A stretch of DNA of 64,000 nucleotides from Planctomycetota bacterium (lineage in GTDB: Bacteria; Planctomycetota; B15-G4), in NCBI GenBank assembly GCA_021604805.1, contig BQJR01000001.1, positions 620,001 to 684,000 of the forward strand, given 5' to 3'. Numbering within the stretch: position 1 is the stretch's first letter; every line of letters begins with the position of its first letter. A model generated the notes under the pieces. That model was not told the DNA's origin, did no database searches, and saw only the letters and a program-made list of their open reading frames with translations. Positions 62,727 through 64,000 of this stretch are shown here, one piece after another. Position numbers and translations under genes: made by a program.

Positions 62727-63901
62727 GGCGTGGCCTCGGCGGTCGTGTCGGCGACGCGCACTTGCATGCCCTCGACCACGATCTCGAGTTGCGTGAGGCA
62801 GAGCAGTTCGCCCTCCTCGAGGCCGGCGTCGAGCACGGCCACGCGGTCGTCCACGAAGAGCGGTTGCACTGTGCGCAGGTGCAAGCGCGCATCGTCGTCG
62901 ATCACGGAGATCGAGCTGCCGTCGCGCAGGGCGGAGCGCGGGATCACGAACACGTCGCTGAGCAAACGTCCGCTCAACTCTGCGTTCACGAAGCGCCCGG
63001 CCATGAGCGGCGGACGCGCGCTCGCGACCTCACCGGCGCGCCCGTAGGGATCGCGCACCTCGGCCACCAGCGTGAGCATGCGCGAGCGCGGGTCGATCTC
63101 GCCTTCGGTGCGCACCAAGCGCGCGGGCCAAGTCCAGAGTCGGCCGCCGACCTGCGCGCTCAACTCGACCTCGTTGCCAGGTTCACCGTCGGCGCCGTGC
63201 AGCTCGAGATCCAGCGCGGCCAGGTCGGCGTCGGGAACAGGGAGACGCACTTCGGCGCGCTCGATGCCGATCAAGGTGGCCACGACGGCGCCGGCGGGCA
63301 GCCACTCGCCGAGCTCGGCGGCGCGCGCGGCGATGCGCGCGGCGAAGGGCACCCGCACGACGCAACGCTCGAGGTCGCGTTCGGCGCGCTCCACCCGCGC
63401 GCGGGCGGCGTCGAGCGCGGCGCGCGCGTCGGCCAACTGCGGCACGCGCAACAAGAAGGGTTCGGGTTCGCCCTCGCCGAAACGCTTCCACTCGTCGGCG
63501 GCCACGTCGGCCTCGTGTTGTTCGGTGGCCACGCGCAGCTCGGCCGCGGTGACCGCGCCGCGCGCTTCCACGAGCGCTTGTTGCACGTCGCGTGGATCGA
63601 GCCGCAGCAGCACGTCGCCCTGCTCCACGAAGCCACCCACCACACACGCTTCGCTCAACTCGATCACGCGCCCCGGCAACTCCACCGAGATCTCCGCTGT
63701 ACGGCGCGGGCGGACGGCGCCGTGACTCGACACACGCAAGCGGTGCTCGCCGCGCGTGACGCGCCGCACTTCGACCACCGGCGCGTTCGAGGGTTTCTCC
63801 ACGAGCTCGGTTTCGCGCGGGTTGCTGATCACGAAGGTGACCGCGAACCCGCCGAGCACCAGGACCACGAGGGCCAGGAGCAGTTGCACGCCGAGTTTCA
63901 T
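62723..63901 (-). CDS. RND efflux periplasmic adaptor (membrane fusion protein)
   Basis: 392 aa. N-terminal anchor (LLLALVVLVLGGFAVTFVIS). Biotinyl-lipoyl-like strands with GRVIELSEACVVGGFVEQGD, a coiled coil ~105-190 (LVEARGAVTAAELRVA, ARARVERAERDLER), a beta-barrel, and a C-terminal domain. It bridges the RND pump to the outer-membrane factor. ATG 63901 overlaps the upstream OMF stop by 4 bp and its stop overlaps the RND start, so all three are one operon. Confidence 0.93.
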   Translation of the reverse strand: MKLGVQLLLALVVLVLGGFAVTFVISNPRETELVEKPSNAPVVEVRRVTRGEHRLRVSSHGAVRPRRTAEISVELPGRVIELSEACVVGGFVEQGDVLLRLDPRDVQQALVEARGAVTAAELRVATEQHEADVAADEWKRFGEGEPEPFLLRVPQLADARAALDAARARVERAERDLERCVVRVPFAARIAARAAELGEWLPAGAVVATLIGIERAEVRLPVPDADLAALDLELHGADGEPGNEVELSAQVGGRLWTWPARLVRTEGEIDPRSRMLTLVAEVRDPYGRAGEVASARPPLMAGRFVNAELSGRLLSDVFVIPRSALRDGSSISVIDDDARLHLRTVQPLFVDDRVAVLDAGLEEGELLCLTQLEIVVEGMQVRVADTTAEATP

Positions 63902-64000
63902 GAGTCGGATTCCGGGTCGGTGTCGTCGTGGAGGTCGTCGAGCTGGGAGGCGTCGAAGCCGCCGCCGAGGGCCAGGTGCAGATCGACGCGGGCGTCGAGC
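63898..64000 (-). CDS. outer-membrane efflux factor (OprM/TolC-like), 3' end only
   Basis: Only the last 33 codons and stop are in the window; the gene enters from the right edge. The residues RVDLHLALGGGFDASQLDD match the typical C-terminus of OprM-type outer-membrane factors. It is the third member of the tripartite pump, overlapping the adaptor start (ATGA). Confidence 0.85.
   Translation of the reverse strand, partial: LDARVDLHLALGGGFDASQLDDLHDDTDPESDS

Noticed and set aside
59385..63047. A 1220-codon plus-strand open frame over the RND gene
   Set aside because: The minus strand encodes a clear RND pump; the plus frame is low-complexity His/Arg-rich.
1..64000. CRISPR arrays, tRNA or rRNA genes, insertion sequences, prophage
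   Set aside because: None recognised: no direct-repeat array, no cloverleaf, no transposase or integrase motif.

Overview
The window is a single high-G+C chromosomal segment, very probably from a planctomycete. The evidence is the gene content: ECF sigma factors paired with membrane Ser/Thr kinases carrying repeat-rich C-termini, a giant PVC-type dehydrogenase-like protein ending in a haem-binding CxxCH, many secreted beta-rich proteins, FG-GAP repeats, sulfatase-fold lipoproteins, and many GTG/TTG starts. A deep marine lineage is possible, but the genus cannot be fixed from sequence alone. I see no rRNA, tRNA, insertion sequence, prophage, CRISPR array or replication origin. Most of the window reads as ordinary chromosome.

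Layout. 0-5 kb: start of a pirin gene, a secreted hypothetical, and a divergent ECF sigma/kinase pair. 5-8.4 kb: a tandem NTF2-like secreted protein, a SatD-DUF3307 pair behind an AT-rich leader with two dyads, and a small lipoprotein gene interrupted in frame by UGA. 8.4-14.4 kb: sulfatase-like lipoprotein, type I phosphodiesterase, secreted metalloprotease. 14.6-19.2 kb: a nitric-oxide module (Crp/Fnr regulator, two TTGAC-N4-GTCAA boxes, hemerythrin, quinol NO reductase) followed by MarC. 19.3-24.6 kb: lamin-tail protein, SlyD-type isomerase, a second sulfatase-fold lipoprotein and a duplicated beta-domain protein. 24.7-31.8 kb: a three-gene envelope operon (MBL hydrolase, small membrane protein, GT39-like protein), MsrB, the Tm-1-like/PEP-hydrolase pair, and a ThuA lipoprotein. 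31.8-42.5 kb: the 1767-residue multidomain protein, an Lhr-type helicase and a trypsin-like protease. 42.6-50.2 kb: an HTH regulator, a molybdoenzyme remnant, an FG-GAP protein, a large metalloprotease, a flavin reductase and a secreted protein; three of these share a C-terminal module. 50.2-55.4 kb: a second ECF/kinase operon and a dynamin-like GTPase. 55.6-64 kb: an SGNH-TPR/EEP/PLD operon and a tripartite RND efflux operon running off the right edge.

How the genes fit together. The NO module is the clearest pathway: the regulator has the E..SR recognition helix that matches TTGA half-sites, and two such sites sit just before the hemerythrin gene, which precedes norZ. The two sigma/kinase pairs are self-contained signalling units. 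The RND operon is a complete pump (outer-membrane factor, adaptor, transporter).

The most notable observation is at 7700-8338. A Cys-rich YHS-like lipoprotein frame runs unbroken through an in-frame UGA placed in a C-U-x-x-C motif. A perfect 7-bp hairpin with a G-containing loop starts 13 nt downstream. This is what a bacterial selenoprotein with a SECIS element looks like, and it would be missed by a standard gene caller.
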